This document shows positions 33,250 through 44,775 of a stretch of DNA of 64,000 nt, one piece after another (within the stretch, counting starts at the first letter, position 1; the number at the start of each line of letters is the position of its first letter). The notes beneath the pieces are model-generated. The model saw only the letters and a program-made list of their open reading frames with translations. It had not been told where the DNA came from and ran no database searches. Source of the DNA: Lithobates sylvaticus (lineage: Eukaryota; Chordata; Amphibia; Anura; Ranidae); the NCBI GenBank assembly GCA_028564925.1, contig CM053028.1, positions 366,587,012 to 366,651,011 of the forward strand. The letters run 5' to 3'. The position numbers and the translations under genes are program-made.

Positions 33250-36200
33250 AATATGGCGCATATGTAGGGACTTGTACTAAAAACAGTGCAATGCTTGCAT
33301 GAATTAGGCTGAAGACCTTATTAAAGGGGCCATACCGCCTGAAAAGAGACCTTACTGCTTTATTCAATTCCCCGAATATGTCTCGTACCATTTTTACAGG
33401 TGATTTTCACGTAAGATCTATCTGATTTGGCAAGAATCACCAATCATTAGCGTTTTCAGATCTCAACTGTTAAAATAAAAGAATCTGACTGATGACTGGT
33501 AACACCTTTTTTATTTTAACAGAATCATAAATTAGTCAAATTATTGAACCCTATGGAAAAAAAAAAAAAAAAAGAATGAAAAAAACTAAGAATAAAAAAA
33601 AAAAAAAACAGCAGTAGCGGTATAATTATATTGTTATATTGTTATATTGAATTTCCATATACTAAAACCTATTGGTTCATTGCATATGGTTTTCTAGAAT
33701 ATGGCCTTCTGGATTTTGGAACTTTACCCGGTAGCTGCTATTACTAATTATAATTGTTATAGATTTTGCTAAAATAAATATAGCAAAACATAAAAAAATT
33801 ATCAATGTACATCAGCATAAAATCAGCATAAAATCAGAAGATTTTTTTGTTTGATACTTCATGCGTTTATAAAGTTTTGTATTCTTATATGGGGCTTATA
33901 GGCTTGATAAATAAACAGTGAAAGGTGCAAAATGCTGAAGAAAAAATGCCACAAATTATAGCAACCAATCTAAATTAATTTTATTGATGCCACACTGACT
34001 CTGATGGGCTGGTATGCTATGCTGCAGTACTCTTTGCACTTAGCACTTTGCACTTCACTTCTGGGACTGTTTTATTTAAATAGACCTGTAATTCTTTGTT
34101 CTAATATGTGAAGCAGAAATGGGCAATGTGCCTTTTGAGTAACAGTGCTGTCATATATCCTGACTTATGAGAGAAAGTGAATGCCTTGCTTGGCATTCTA
34201 TTCAATTACAAATGATTTAATTAATCACAAGATGATTTAATTAAATGGATTGCTTATTAGTCACCTGCTAGGAAGATAATTGTCAGAGAATACACTGTAA
34301 ATGCATTGAACACTCGAATAGTTGTTTATAAAATTAGTTGTCACATAGCTGTTGACATATGCTGTCACGTTGCTGCTGAACATGTGCCTCTATCATAGCA
34401 TATGTGGCTTACTTTATATTTACTAAATGTTCAACTTTTTTTTTTTCAGGGTTAATCAGTTCAAAAATAATATTTCAGTTTTGGGTGGGTGCTGCTGGAC
34501 TAAACCTATGGCTTCCTATTGCTCGTGGACAGTTTTCCACTGGATATTTGATCTCTTTTTCCTCCTTCCATGATGGAAGGGACAGTTTGGCAAATTGTAA
34601 TTCCAATGCAAAGATCCTGGGAAATATTGACACAAATGAGTCTTGTGCATGATTTAAACAACAGATACCCTTTGGTTAGTTTAGAGTTACTGCAGCATTT
34701 GTTACAGAGATCATAGTTGTGACGCGGCACTTCCTCAGTAGGACAGTAGCTGCATTGAAAACATGCCATGGACGAACAGCTCCTGAACCACTTGTGGGCG
34801 TAATTTGTGCCAAACTGGTTCAGAAAATAGCTCATTATTTTGCATGATTTTGAATACATTTGCTTCTAAAGTCAAGGTTAGTAAATCGCCTTTATTATAA
34901 GAGACCGAAAGAATGAAAATTTTAACAACAAATCTATAACATTTTAAACTGCCTGCAGCAAAGAAAAAATATTATATTGGTACTTGAACTGCCCATCAAT
35001 TGTTTATCCCATCATGTAATGTTGTAATGTAATACTTGGCCTATTACTGAAAGCAGGGAACCACTGAGGGGTGAAAGTGTGTATTTTTACTGCTCTTGAA
35101 CAGTGAAGGAACCCATTAAGTAATCCCTTATTATTACATGTCATTCTCTTGCAGCCATCAGTCTGTATTTTTATTGAAACGGAAAATCATTAAAATGCTG
35201 CTTTTGCTGCACATATAAATATTGGACAAAATGGCAATTCTTCAGATCGTGAGCGGCACAAACTGTATTAACCCATTTACTGCCATAAGTATTTTAGAAT
35301 GTTGTAAATAGAAGATTATCTCCTCTGTGATGGGTTGCCACATAAACCTTGAGTACATGATTAATGTAGACAAAGTATACTGTATAATATTGCAACATGT
35401 TGTGATATTGCATTAAACACAGTTCTGCCTTTTTGCTATAAATAAAGATATCTTGCTGATCAATTGTAAAAATAAAAAGCAGCTTTTGCTGCCAATACCC
35501 ACATCTTCTCAGGTGCTGTTCCTCACACTCACTGCTCTGCAATTCAGCACTGATCCTTTTGTGGGATAAATGTTGTCCGTAGTCATCCTGTTCATCCCTG
35601 AGAGTCCTGGGGGTATGTCATCAAGTCGGACTGGGCTTATTGTACTTTTGGAGAGAGAGGGACTCACACCTCATAATGTGAGCAATACGTGACTAAGGCC
35701 CACCCACCATGCTACCACCAGAGGAGAAGAGGAAGGACCCATGATGCCATTACTGGTTTGAAGACTACCAGATTTAAGGTGTGTATAAAGTCGTTTTTAT
35801 AAAATGAGGAGTCGGGGGAGCTTGGAGAAAGCAGTGAGAACAAAAGTAAAATTGGTATCACTTTAAAAAATGGGTTATCCACCAAATTTACAGATCCCCC
35901 ACACCTTACAAACAGGTCTGATTCTCTGTAGGACAGACATTTGAAAATGTTCAGTGACCAATACACAACATTTTAGACTCTAGTGCTGTCATTTTCATTG
36001 TGGAGTTTTGGCTCCAAGAATAACTAAAAAGTTGCTACATTCCCTAAAATATCAAGGTCAAAACTATCCACTATCATAAAGCACCCCTTATTAAAGCCCA
36101 ACTCCAGCCAAAACCGTTTATAGTGTGGAAGGAGTCAAACCTCTGTCAAGTTTTTTATTTGTGTTGTGTTCCCACTGGGGAGATTTTCCCTTCACTTCCT

Positions 36201-36885
36201 ATCAGGACCGCTTGTAATGGGAAATCTCTTGGAGATGAAGACTACAACTAAACACCTAGGGAAGAGTTAGATGTTAGGTTATTATTACTTTTTGTGTCCT
36301 GCTACCCTGGTGACAATGAGTCAACTTTTTTCCCCCCAAGAAGTAAGATGATACGTGGTCATGGACAGCAATAAAAACTTGACAGAAGTATGTACTCTTT
36401 GCATGTCTAAAAAACAAAATTTTAATTTGACTGCAGTTTCTCTACCTGAACCTTTATCTATGCCCTATAATGGTTCCTAAACACCTAACCCCTATCCTAA
36501 TACCTAACCTAGCCCTTTATTCTTTACATTTCTTTACATTAAACTGTTTGTAACCCTAAAAGAAAAGAAAGATCTTGTTCCTTTAAAGCATGTTAAACAG
36601 CACAGTGCTTGTGCTGTGTAATTTGTCCTATTGTATGATGTAAAATAACTGGTTGATTGTGCCTGTTCCTGTGTCCCGCTGTGTGTGCTGACCACAGTAA
36701 TCATGGCTGCCGATCCTTGATACCGTGGTCAGTTTATGTGTCTCCGTCATCTAGTTGTCTGCTCTCTGCTCTGAGTCTCTCCCCTCTCCCTCTCTGCCTG
36801 TCAGTTCCCGAAGCCTGTGTGTGAGAGTTCCGAAGCCTGTTTTTGAAAACGATCTCCTCCCCGTCCCTCCCATCCTACTACTCTT
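33250..36885. other. Palindrome arm, mostly low-repeat sequence
   Basis: AT-rich, paired with about 44775-48385. It contains A-rich runs at 33559-33610 and overlapping frames at 34404-34652 (+) and 34506-34859 (-). It is the part of the arm least explained by known repeats, but I see no splice-supported gene. Confidence 0.5.
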
Positions 36886-36889
36886 CCTG

Positions 36890-37255
36890 GTGGCTTAAAA
36901 ATACCATTTATAAATAACTTGCATCCCCTTTGTTTTATCAAGATCTAAAGTACTGTGTGTCCATTTTTTTTAGTTTTAATTATCCTAAATACATTCTCTC
37001 ACAGCACCGACGTGAAGTCACGTGACCCCTCCTCTGCTGGCTGCCTGATTTTGAAGGTTTATCTCAGCCCTTCCCTCTGAATTCTTTAGATTGGGGAAGG
37101 AGAGCAGAGGAATGTAATTTAACCTCACAATGGTTCTGTGAGAGAATGTATTTAGACTAAGAATTTGTAAAGCAAAGGACAAAGTACTTTATATCTTGAA
37201 AAAACAGAGGGGATGCAAGTTATTTATTATCCTGACTTTACAACCACTTTAACCT
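36890..37255. mobile_element. Foldback element, left arm
   Basis: Terminal stretches are inverted copies: ACTTGCATCCCCTTTGTTTT near 36918 and AACAGAGGGGATGCAAGT near 37205, with CATTCTCTCACAG repeated inverted inside. The right-arm partner is 44045-44775, enlarged by a nested MITE. Confidence 0.75.
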
Positions 37256-39014
37256 GATCCTGATATTTAAACTTTATTATTAACTCGGGCTCGGGCCCAA
37301 AGCTTGGGTACTTCCATCTTCTTCTGGTCTTACTTCTGGGTTAACTCTGTTCGGCCACAATTATGTCACTCCTTTGCATGTGCACATTAGTCGCTTCATC
37401 ACAGCACAAAGCTGTGCTTCAAATATACTCTGAGCTAATCATGCGCTGATAGCGCTGCGTTTACCATTGACAGGTCAGGAGAAGCATTTATGACAGAGGA
37501 GGCGGATAGGGTCTCCTCTGTCATTAAAATCTTACCTGTCAGCACTTTCTAAAAAATTCAGCTTTAAAAAGGAACTCTATTCCCCCCCCTCACCCCCCCT
37601 ACCTTTTTCACATACATGACCAGTGAATCCAGGGGTGTTCTGTAGGCATCTGACGCTCTGCTGCTGTACACCCAACCCTGTGCTTCCATCTTCTTCTCTG
37701 ACATCATCGGAAGTCAGCTGTATCTTCTGGGTTCCTGAAGCTGGCCCCCTGAGTTGTGCCGCAGAGCATCACGAGGGGATCTGCAAAAACTAGGAAGAGA
37801 CAGCTGGTCCCTTGATGATGCACCGTGGCTCATATGTTGTAGCAGCCACTCTCAACCAGGGTTCCATGAAATCCTAGAGTTTCTCCAGAGGTTGCTAGGG
37901 GTTCATTGGGCAGTAGCTGATTAACCTCCCATCTGATGGTGCCTGGTATTGTGTGTGACCACCACTATAAAGGGACATTCTTCCCACTAATCACCAATTT
38001 AAAGGGGTGTTTCAGCAACATTTTTTTTTAAAGTCAGCAGCTAAAAAAAGGTAGCTGCTGACTTTTAATAAGTACACTTACCCTCTCAGGGCACCCGCGA
38101 TGTCAGTCGTGGAGGCAGAGATGTCCCTCGGCGCTCCGGTCCCAGCGCCGCCATCCTCAGTAATGGAAACGGGCAGCGAAGACTACGGCTTCACTGCCCG
38201 TTTCCCACTGCACATGCGCGAGTCGTCGCGCGGCCTACTGCGCATGCGCGAGTCGTCGTGCAGCGCTTTGTGAATAGGGAACGCAATGTGTTGTGGAACA
38301 CACAGTTCCCATAACCCACCGCGCCACATTCACTAGAAGACGGCGTAGGAGCAGAAGACAGAACAGTGCCGCGGAACAGGAAGAGGCAGATTAGGACGAT
38401 CTGCCTAGCAACAGCCATTTCTGGTAAGTAAAAAATATATATATTTTTTTTTTTCATTTTAAATTTTTATTAACATTTTTATCAAGTTTTTTTTTTTTCA
38501 GGGTGGCCCTCCACTTTAAGGGGAATTCTTCCCACAGTGACATGCGTATCCCAGGAGGCTGTGGGTAACTGCTTTCTTGCCTAGGGAGGAATCTGTGAAG
38601 TGCAGGAAGGGTTTCCCAAAAAAAGTATTAAGAAATTCCCAATGTGAGAGAGGAAGGGGGTAAGGTTGAAGTGGCAAAAAGTGGGCGGGGACAATATGAG
38701 AGGACACCACCAAGTGTTATTCTTTATTTTTGTTCATGTATCTTTAGACTTAGTTTACACTTGTGCTTTGGGGTTGGTCAAAACATGCGGTTAAGCTGAG
38801 GTTTTACCACCTTCCAACTGTTCTCAATTAAGCTTCAAACAGAGGTGTACACATGCCACAGTGTGACAAAAATTAGCCCCCCGACGCATTCAGTGGGTTG
38901 CATGGAATGGGACCCATACAACCGCAGCTGGTGGTGTGGGTTTTAGGGATTAAAAGAGGCGGTGAGAAGGCAGCAAAGCACCACCTCATCACCTGTCAAA
39001 TGCCCTCTGAAAAG
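37256..39014. other. Palindrome arm with CpG-rich repeat, no gene seen
   Basis: 38025-38510 is a CpG-rich repeat with hairpin head AAGTCAGCAGCTAAA/TAGCTGCTGACTT and GCGCATGCGCGAGTCGTCG. The rest is unremarkable. Paired with 42320-44045. Confidence 0.55.
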
Positions 39015-39015
39015 T

Positions 39016-41337
39016 AGAAATTGTAGGGGAATTGGGGCAGCAGGATTTTTTTCGGGACCGTCATAGGACATACATAAGAATTTTTGAAAACAAGAAGTTT
39101 TATTGTATACAAAACAGTTTTTTTTATATATATATTAATCATACAATGCAAAAAAGACCATACAAATGTCCAAGTATACAGACATATCCCTCTTGGTAGT
39201 TGCTACACCCCCAATAATGGGGCCACTTCTACTTGGGAAGCTACTCAAGAGCAAATGACTACTTGTAGGCCGTCTATTTCCTATCTCAACATGTTTCGCA
39301 ATTTACCACTTCTTCAGAGAGGGGCACAGAGGGAGTAAAGCACTGAAAATTAAATATAAAACATATATATATCTTCATACTGACATAGATAATCCATGTG
39401 GAGCATAAGGTTCACATAGACTATGTGCATAGCAGACAGTGATATGAAAAACACTCACCCCAAAGTCAAGTCAGGTTTAGCCAAGGGCCAACATGGCAGC
39501 ATGAAAGCAAATATCACCGGGCGAGCATGGGATCAGACAAAATAGGACCACTGGAATGACTGTGCATGTATAAAAATATATATCTTCCAGCACATTTAAA
39601 CCTATATGATAATGGGGTATCGGGTTCATACCACAGTAATCCTTGTTTAAAATCAATACTAATGATAGATGAGTAGGGTGGACTATGGCTGGACCCCAAA
39701 ATGTTGACACATAGTCATTTACTCTGGACTAGCTTCCCAGGAAGAAGTGGCCCCATTATTGGGGGTGTAGCAATCTTCAAGAGGGATAATTCTGTATATT
39801 TGGAAATGTTATGGTCCTTTTTGTATTGTGTGATTAATACACTGCTCAAAAAAAAATAAGGAACACTTTGAAAACACATCAGATCTCAATGGGGAAAAAT
39901 ATCATGCTGGATATCTATATTGATATAGACTGGGTAATGTGTTAGGAACGAAAAGATGTCACATCGTTTGATGGAAATTAAAATTATTAACCTATAGAGG
40001 GCTGAATTCAAAGACACCCAGAAAATCAAAGTGACAAAATGATGCAGCAAGCTAGACTGCCAAGGTCGGGGCATGCTCCTAATGAGACAATGGATGATGG
40101 TATTACCCCCTAGATCTTGACCATGACATCACTGAGCTCCTGCACAGACTGAGGTGCAACCTGGCAGTGTCAGATGGACCAAAACATAATGTCCCAAAGG
40201 TGTTCTATTGGATTTAGGTCAGGCGAGCGTGGGAGCTAATCAATGGTATCAATTCATTCATCCTCCAGGAACTGGCTGCATACTCTAGCCACATGAGGCC
40301 AGGCATTGTGGTGCACCAGGAGGAACTCAGGACTCACTGCACCAGCGTAGGGTCTGACAATGGGTCCAAGGATTTCATCCTGATACCCAATGGCAGTCAG
40401 AGTGCCATTGTCTAGCCTGTAGAGGTCTGTGGGTCCCTCCATGGATATGCTTCCCCAGACCATAACTGACCCACCACCAAACTAGTCATGCTGAACGATG
40501 TTACAGGCAGCATAACGTTCTCCACAGCTTCTCCAGACCCTTTCATATATGTTACATGTGCTCAGGGTGATCCTGCTCTCATCTGTGAAAAGCACAGGGT
40601 GCCAGTAGCAGACCTGCCAATTCTGGTGTTCAATGGCAAATGCCAATCAAGCTCCACGGTGCTGGGCAGTGAGCACGGGGCCCACTAGAGGACGTCGGGC
40701 CCTCAGGCCACCCTCATGAATTCTGTTTCTGATTGTTTGGTCAGAGACATTCACACCAGTCGCCTGCTGGAGGTCATTTTGTAGAGCTCAGGCAATGCTC
40801 ATCCTGTTTCTCCTTGTACAAAGGAGCAGATACCGGTCCTGCTGCCCTGTCCAGCTCTCTTAGAGTAACTGCCTGTCTAGCCTCTACTGAGCAACAATCT
40901 AATCAATAAGGTTGCAAAGGTCTTGAGAGAGCGTTTTGCTTTTACCCATCATGAGATGTTTCTTGTGTGACACCTTGGTAGTGAGACACCTTGTTATAAG
41001 CCATTAGTTGAGACTGAACCAGCTGATATTAATTTGCACTGACAAGGGACAGGATTGCTTTCTAATTACTGATAGATTTCAGCTGGTGTCTTGGCTTTCC
41101 ATGCCTTTTTGCATCTCCTTTTTCTTCATGAGTTTAATACTTTTTCCCTGTGTCATTCAATTTTATTACACATTACTTTCTGAGCGAATTTCTGAACTAA
41201 TTTGTTTTGGTTTTTTTGTACGTATGGATTGCATAGGTTGTTACCGACATATGGTGAAACTTTCATGTCAATAGCACCTTTAGAAATATATTTACCTAGA
41301 AAAATGGTGACGTGTGCAATACTTATTTTACCCGCTG
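39016..41337 (-). mobile_element. Second copy of the foldback/Tc1-B/Tc1-A composite
   Basis: Collinear with 13723-15957: both begin AGAAATTGTAGGGG and run through the foldback, Tc1-B and the Tc1-A 5' part. The copy at 39 kb lacks a 21-bp piece present at about 15540-15560. Unlike the first copy, it continues to an intact Tc1-A terminus, TTTTACCCGCTG, followed by TA at 41338-41339. A decayed Tc1-B transposase fragment lies at 40463-40254 with HHNAWPHVA in place of HDNARPHVA. It is an inactive copy. Confidence 0.88.
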
Positions 41338-41339
41338 TA

Positions 41340-41530
41340 TATATTGTACCTTCACATAAGTTCCCGCCCTCAAGGATCTTACAGTCCAAGGACCCTAACT
41401 CACATACATACACATACTAGGGCCAATTTAGACAGGAGCCAATTAACCTACCAGTCATGTCTTTGAAGAGTGGAAGGAAAATGGAGTACCTGGAGGGAAC
41501 CTGTGTAGGCACTGGAGGAACATATAGATT
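41340..41530 (-). mobile_element. SINE-like fragment
   Basis: The minus strand resembles the body of the SINEs at 32891 and 59632: complements of GGTAGGTTAATTGGCTCCTG, GTACTCC and AGACATG occur in the same order. No tRNA-like head is left. Confidence 0.6.
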
Positions 41531-44044
41531 GACATGTTAACTGATGCAATTGTAATAATCACAGTTGCCTGTCCACGTTACCAGTTTGTAAAATAATAAA
41601 TAATTACTTACTACCAACTGCAGAATGCTTGTATGAATGGGCACTGTTAAAAATAAAAGTGGTATTTTATTTAATCTTTAATTAGTCCATATACTTCAAT
41701 AAATATGTAATCGTTACTTGTAAGTACTCATAATCCTCCTTCCTCCCCCACCACTCTCTGCAAATCAGCTGATATTGAACTGACAACTGGAGTGTCTGAC
41801 TGCTAAAATAAGGGAAAAGAAGGTGAGTGGGAGTGTGTGACAAAAAAAGTCTATCTGCTGGCTGTCTAGATGTTTCAAACCATGAGAGTAGGTGCTGAAG
41901 ATATTCAGTCAATTTCTTAGAGTTTTAGGTGGTGGGGTTGTGGCACAGAAATACACAGAACAATTTTACCACCTAATATTGAGGCTGCTGTGTGGCAAAG
42001 GAACCCTAAAAAGAACAGTGTTGACACTACAGAAAAAGAAAAAAAAGAAGAGGAAACAAAAAAAGGAAAGAAGCAAAGAACACATAATATAATAGCTGTC
42101 TACTTTTTATTAACTTATTTTGTATTTTCATAATCCTAATCAGTATATAATACATTACATTTAAAAATGAATAGAGTCATGCTAGAAACAGTAATCAAAC
42201 TTGAGTCATGCAAGTTAAAGGACCACTTTCAAGAAAACTAATATTAAAAAAATGCCACAAAGGGTTTATTTTTATTTTTTACATGCTTTGCCCTCTGAAG
42301 AGCAATCTGTGGAAAACTGCTTTTCAGAGGGCATTTGACAGGTGATGAGGAGGTGCTTTGCTGCCTTCTCACCGCCTCTTTTAATCCCTAAAACCCACAC
42401 CACCAGCTGCGGTTGTATGGGTCCCATTCCATGCAACCCACTGAATGCGACGGGGGGCTAATTTTTGTCACACTGTGGCATGTGTACACCCCTGTTTGAA
42501 GCTTAATTGAGAACAGTTGGAAGGTGGTAAAACCTCAGCTTAACCGCATGTTTTGACCAACCCCAAAGCACAAGTGTAAACTAAGTCTAAAGATACATGA
42601 ACAAAAATAAAGAATAACACTTGGTGGTGTCCTCTCATATTGTCCCTGCCCACTTTTCGCCACTTCAACCTTACCCCCTTCCTCTCTCACATTGGGAATT
42701 TCTTAATACTTTTTTTGGGAAACCCTTCCTGCACTTCACAGATTCCTCCCTAGGCAAGAAAGCAGTTTCCCACAGCCTCCTGGGATACGCATGTCACTGT
42801 GGGAAGAATTCCCCTTAAAGTGGAGGGCCACCCTGAAAAAAAAAACTTGATAAAAATGTTAATAAAAATTTAAAATGAAAAAAAATATATATATATTTTT
42901 TTTACTTACCAGAAATGGCTGTTGCTAGGCAGATCGTCCTAATCTGCCTCTTCCTGTTCCGCGGCACTGTTCTGTCTTCTGCTCCTACGCCGTCTTCTAG
43001 TGAATGGGGCGCGGTGGGTTATGGGAACTGTGTGTTCCACAACACATTGCGTTCCCCATTCACAAAGCGCCGCACGACGACTCGCGCATGCGCAGTTGGA
43101 AACGGGCAGTGAAGCCGTAGTCTTCGCTGCCCGTTTCCATTACTGAGGATGGCGGCGCTGGGACCGGAGCGCCGAGGGACATCTCTGCCTCCACGACTGA
43201 CATCGCGGGCGTCCCTGAGAGGGTAAGTGTACTTTTTAAAAGTCTGCAGCTACCCTTTTTTAGCTGCTGACTTTAAAAAAAAATGTTGCTGAAACACCCC
43301 TTTAAATTGGTGATTAGTGGGAAGAATGTCCCTTTATAGTGGTGGTCACACACAATACCAGGCACCATCAGATGGGAGGTTAATCAGCTACTGCCCAATG
43401 AACCCCTAGCAACCTCTGGAGAAACTCTAGAATTTCATGGAACCCTGGTTGAGAGTGGCTGCTACAACATATGAGCCACGGTGCATCATCAAGGGACCAG
43501 CTGTCTCTTCCTAGTTTTTGCAGCTGACCCCCTCATGATGCTCTGCGGCACAACTCAGGGGGCCAGCTTCAGGAACCCAGAAGATACAGCTGACTTCCGA
43601 TGATGTCAGAGAAGAAGATGGAAGCACAGGGTCGGGTGTACAGCAGCAGAGCGTCAGATGCCTACAGAACACCCCTGGATTCACTGGTCATGTATGTGAA
43701 AAAGGTAGGGGGGGTGAGGGGGGGGAATAGAGTTCCTTTTTAAAGCTGAATTTTTTAGAAAGTGCTGACAGGTAAGATTTTAATGACAGAGGAGTCCCTA
43801 TCCGCCTCCTCTGTCATAAATGCTTCTCCTGACCTGTCAATGGTAAACGCAGCGCTATCAGCGCATGATTAGCTCAGAGTATATTTGAAGCACAGCTTTG
43901 TGCTGTGATGAAGCGACTAATGTGCACATGCAAAGGAGTGACATAATTGTGGCCGAACAGAGTTAACCCAGAAGTAAGACCAGAAGAAGATGGAAGTACC
44001 CAAGCTTTGGGCCCGAGCCCGAGTTAATAATAAAGTTTAAATAT

Positions 44045-44775
44045 CAGGATCAGGTTAAAGTGGTTGTAAAGTCAGGATAATAAATCACTTGCATCCCCTC
44101 TGTTTTTTCAAGATATAAAGTACTTTGTCCTTTGCTTTACAAATTCTGAGGCTGCATTCACACCTGGGCGTTTTGTAGCTTGAAGCCTGAAGCTACAAAA
44201 GCTAGAGGGGAAAAAATACATTATTCTCTATGGAGATGGTTCACATCTCCACTCCAAAACGCCTGAAGCCCTACGCCTGAAGCTCAAACAAGTTCCGGAC
44301 CCTTTTTTGTCGCGCGAATCGGGCAGATTTGGACGTTTTTATTCTTTTTACATTGGTGACCTTTTGCTCTGCAGAAAATTCGCGGCAAAACGCGGTAAAA
44401 AACGCCGCGAATCGCGGTAAAAAAACGCCGCAAATCGCGGTAAAAAACGCCGCGAAAAAACGCCGCAATTCGTGCGATTTTCTGCCTGAAAGGTGTGAAT
44501 GCAGCCTTAGTCTAAATACATTCTCTCACAGAGCCATTGTGAGGTTAAATGACATTCCTCTGCTCTCCTTCCCCAATCTAAAGAATTCAGAGGGAAGGGC
44601 TGAGATAAACCTTCAAAATCAGGCAGCCAGCAGAGGAGGAGTCACGTGACTTCATGTCGGTGCTGTGAGAGAATGTATTTAGGATAATAATTGTAAAAAA
44701 AATGGACACACAGTACTTTAGATCTTGATAAAACAGAGGGGATGCAAGTTATTTATAAATGGTATTTTTAAGCCA
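44045..44775. mobile_element. Foldback element, right arm, with nested MITE
   Basis: Partner of 36890-37255, holding the 357-bp MITE at 44150-44506. Its own ends share ACTTGCATCCCCTCTGTTTT inverted. Confidence 0.75.
44150..44506. mobile_element. Harbinger-like MITE, right arm only
   Basis: 357 bp with ends GGCTGCATTCACACCTGGGC and GTGTGAATGCAGCC. It is flanked by TGA (44147-44149) and TTA (44507-44509), consistent with the 3-bp TTA duplication of PIF/Harbinger elements after one change. The left arm reads straight through at 37158-37160. The interior has AACGCCGCGAATCGCGG repeats. Confidence 0.88.

Larger units (their letters stand above)
28549..39014 (+). repeat. Left arm of a large imperfect palindrome (about 10.5 kb)
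   Basis: The reverse complement of this arm matches 42320-52956 along its whole length. For example 31899-32153 and 49418-49164 encode the same 84-codon frame with few differences, and 35712-35966 pairs with 45913-45659. The inner edge is the shared CCCTCTGAAAAG at 39003-39014. The outer edge is where the LINE begins. The arms differ by scattered substitutions and several insertions. Confidence 0.95.
39015..42319. other. Spacer at the palindrome centre
   Basis: 3.3 kb not shared between the arms. 39016-41337 is a composite of foldback unit, Tc1-B and Tc1-A end. 41340-41530 contains a SINE-like fragment. 41531-42319 is AT-rich with an A-rich stretch at 42025-42070 and no recognisable gene. 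Confidence 0.85.

Noticed and set aside
44329-44649. 106-codon frame with KNAANRGKKTPQIAVKNAAKK-like repeats
   Set aside because: Most of it is the AACGCCGCGAATCGCGG-type repeat interior of the right-arm MITE and it runs past the MITE end.
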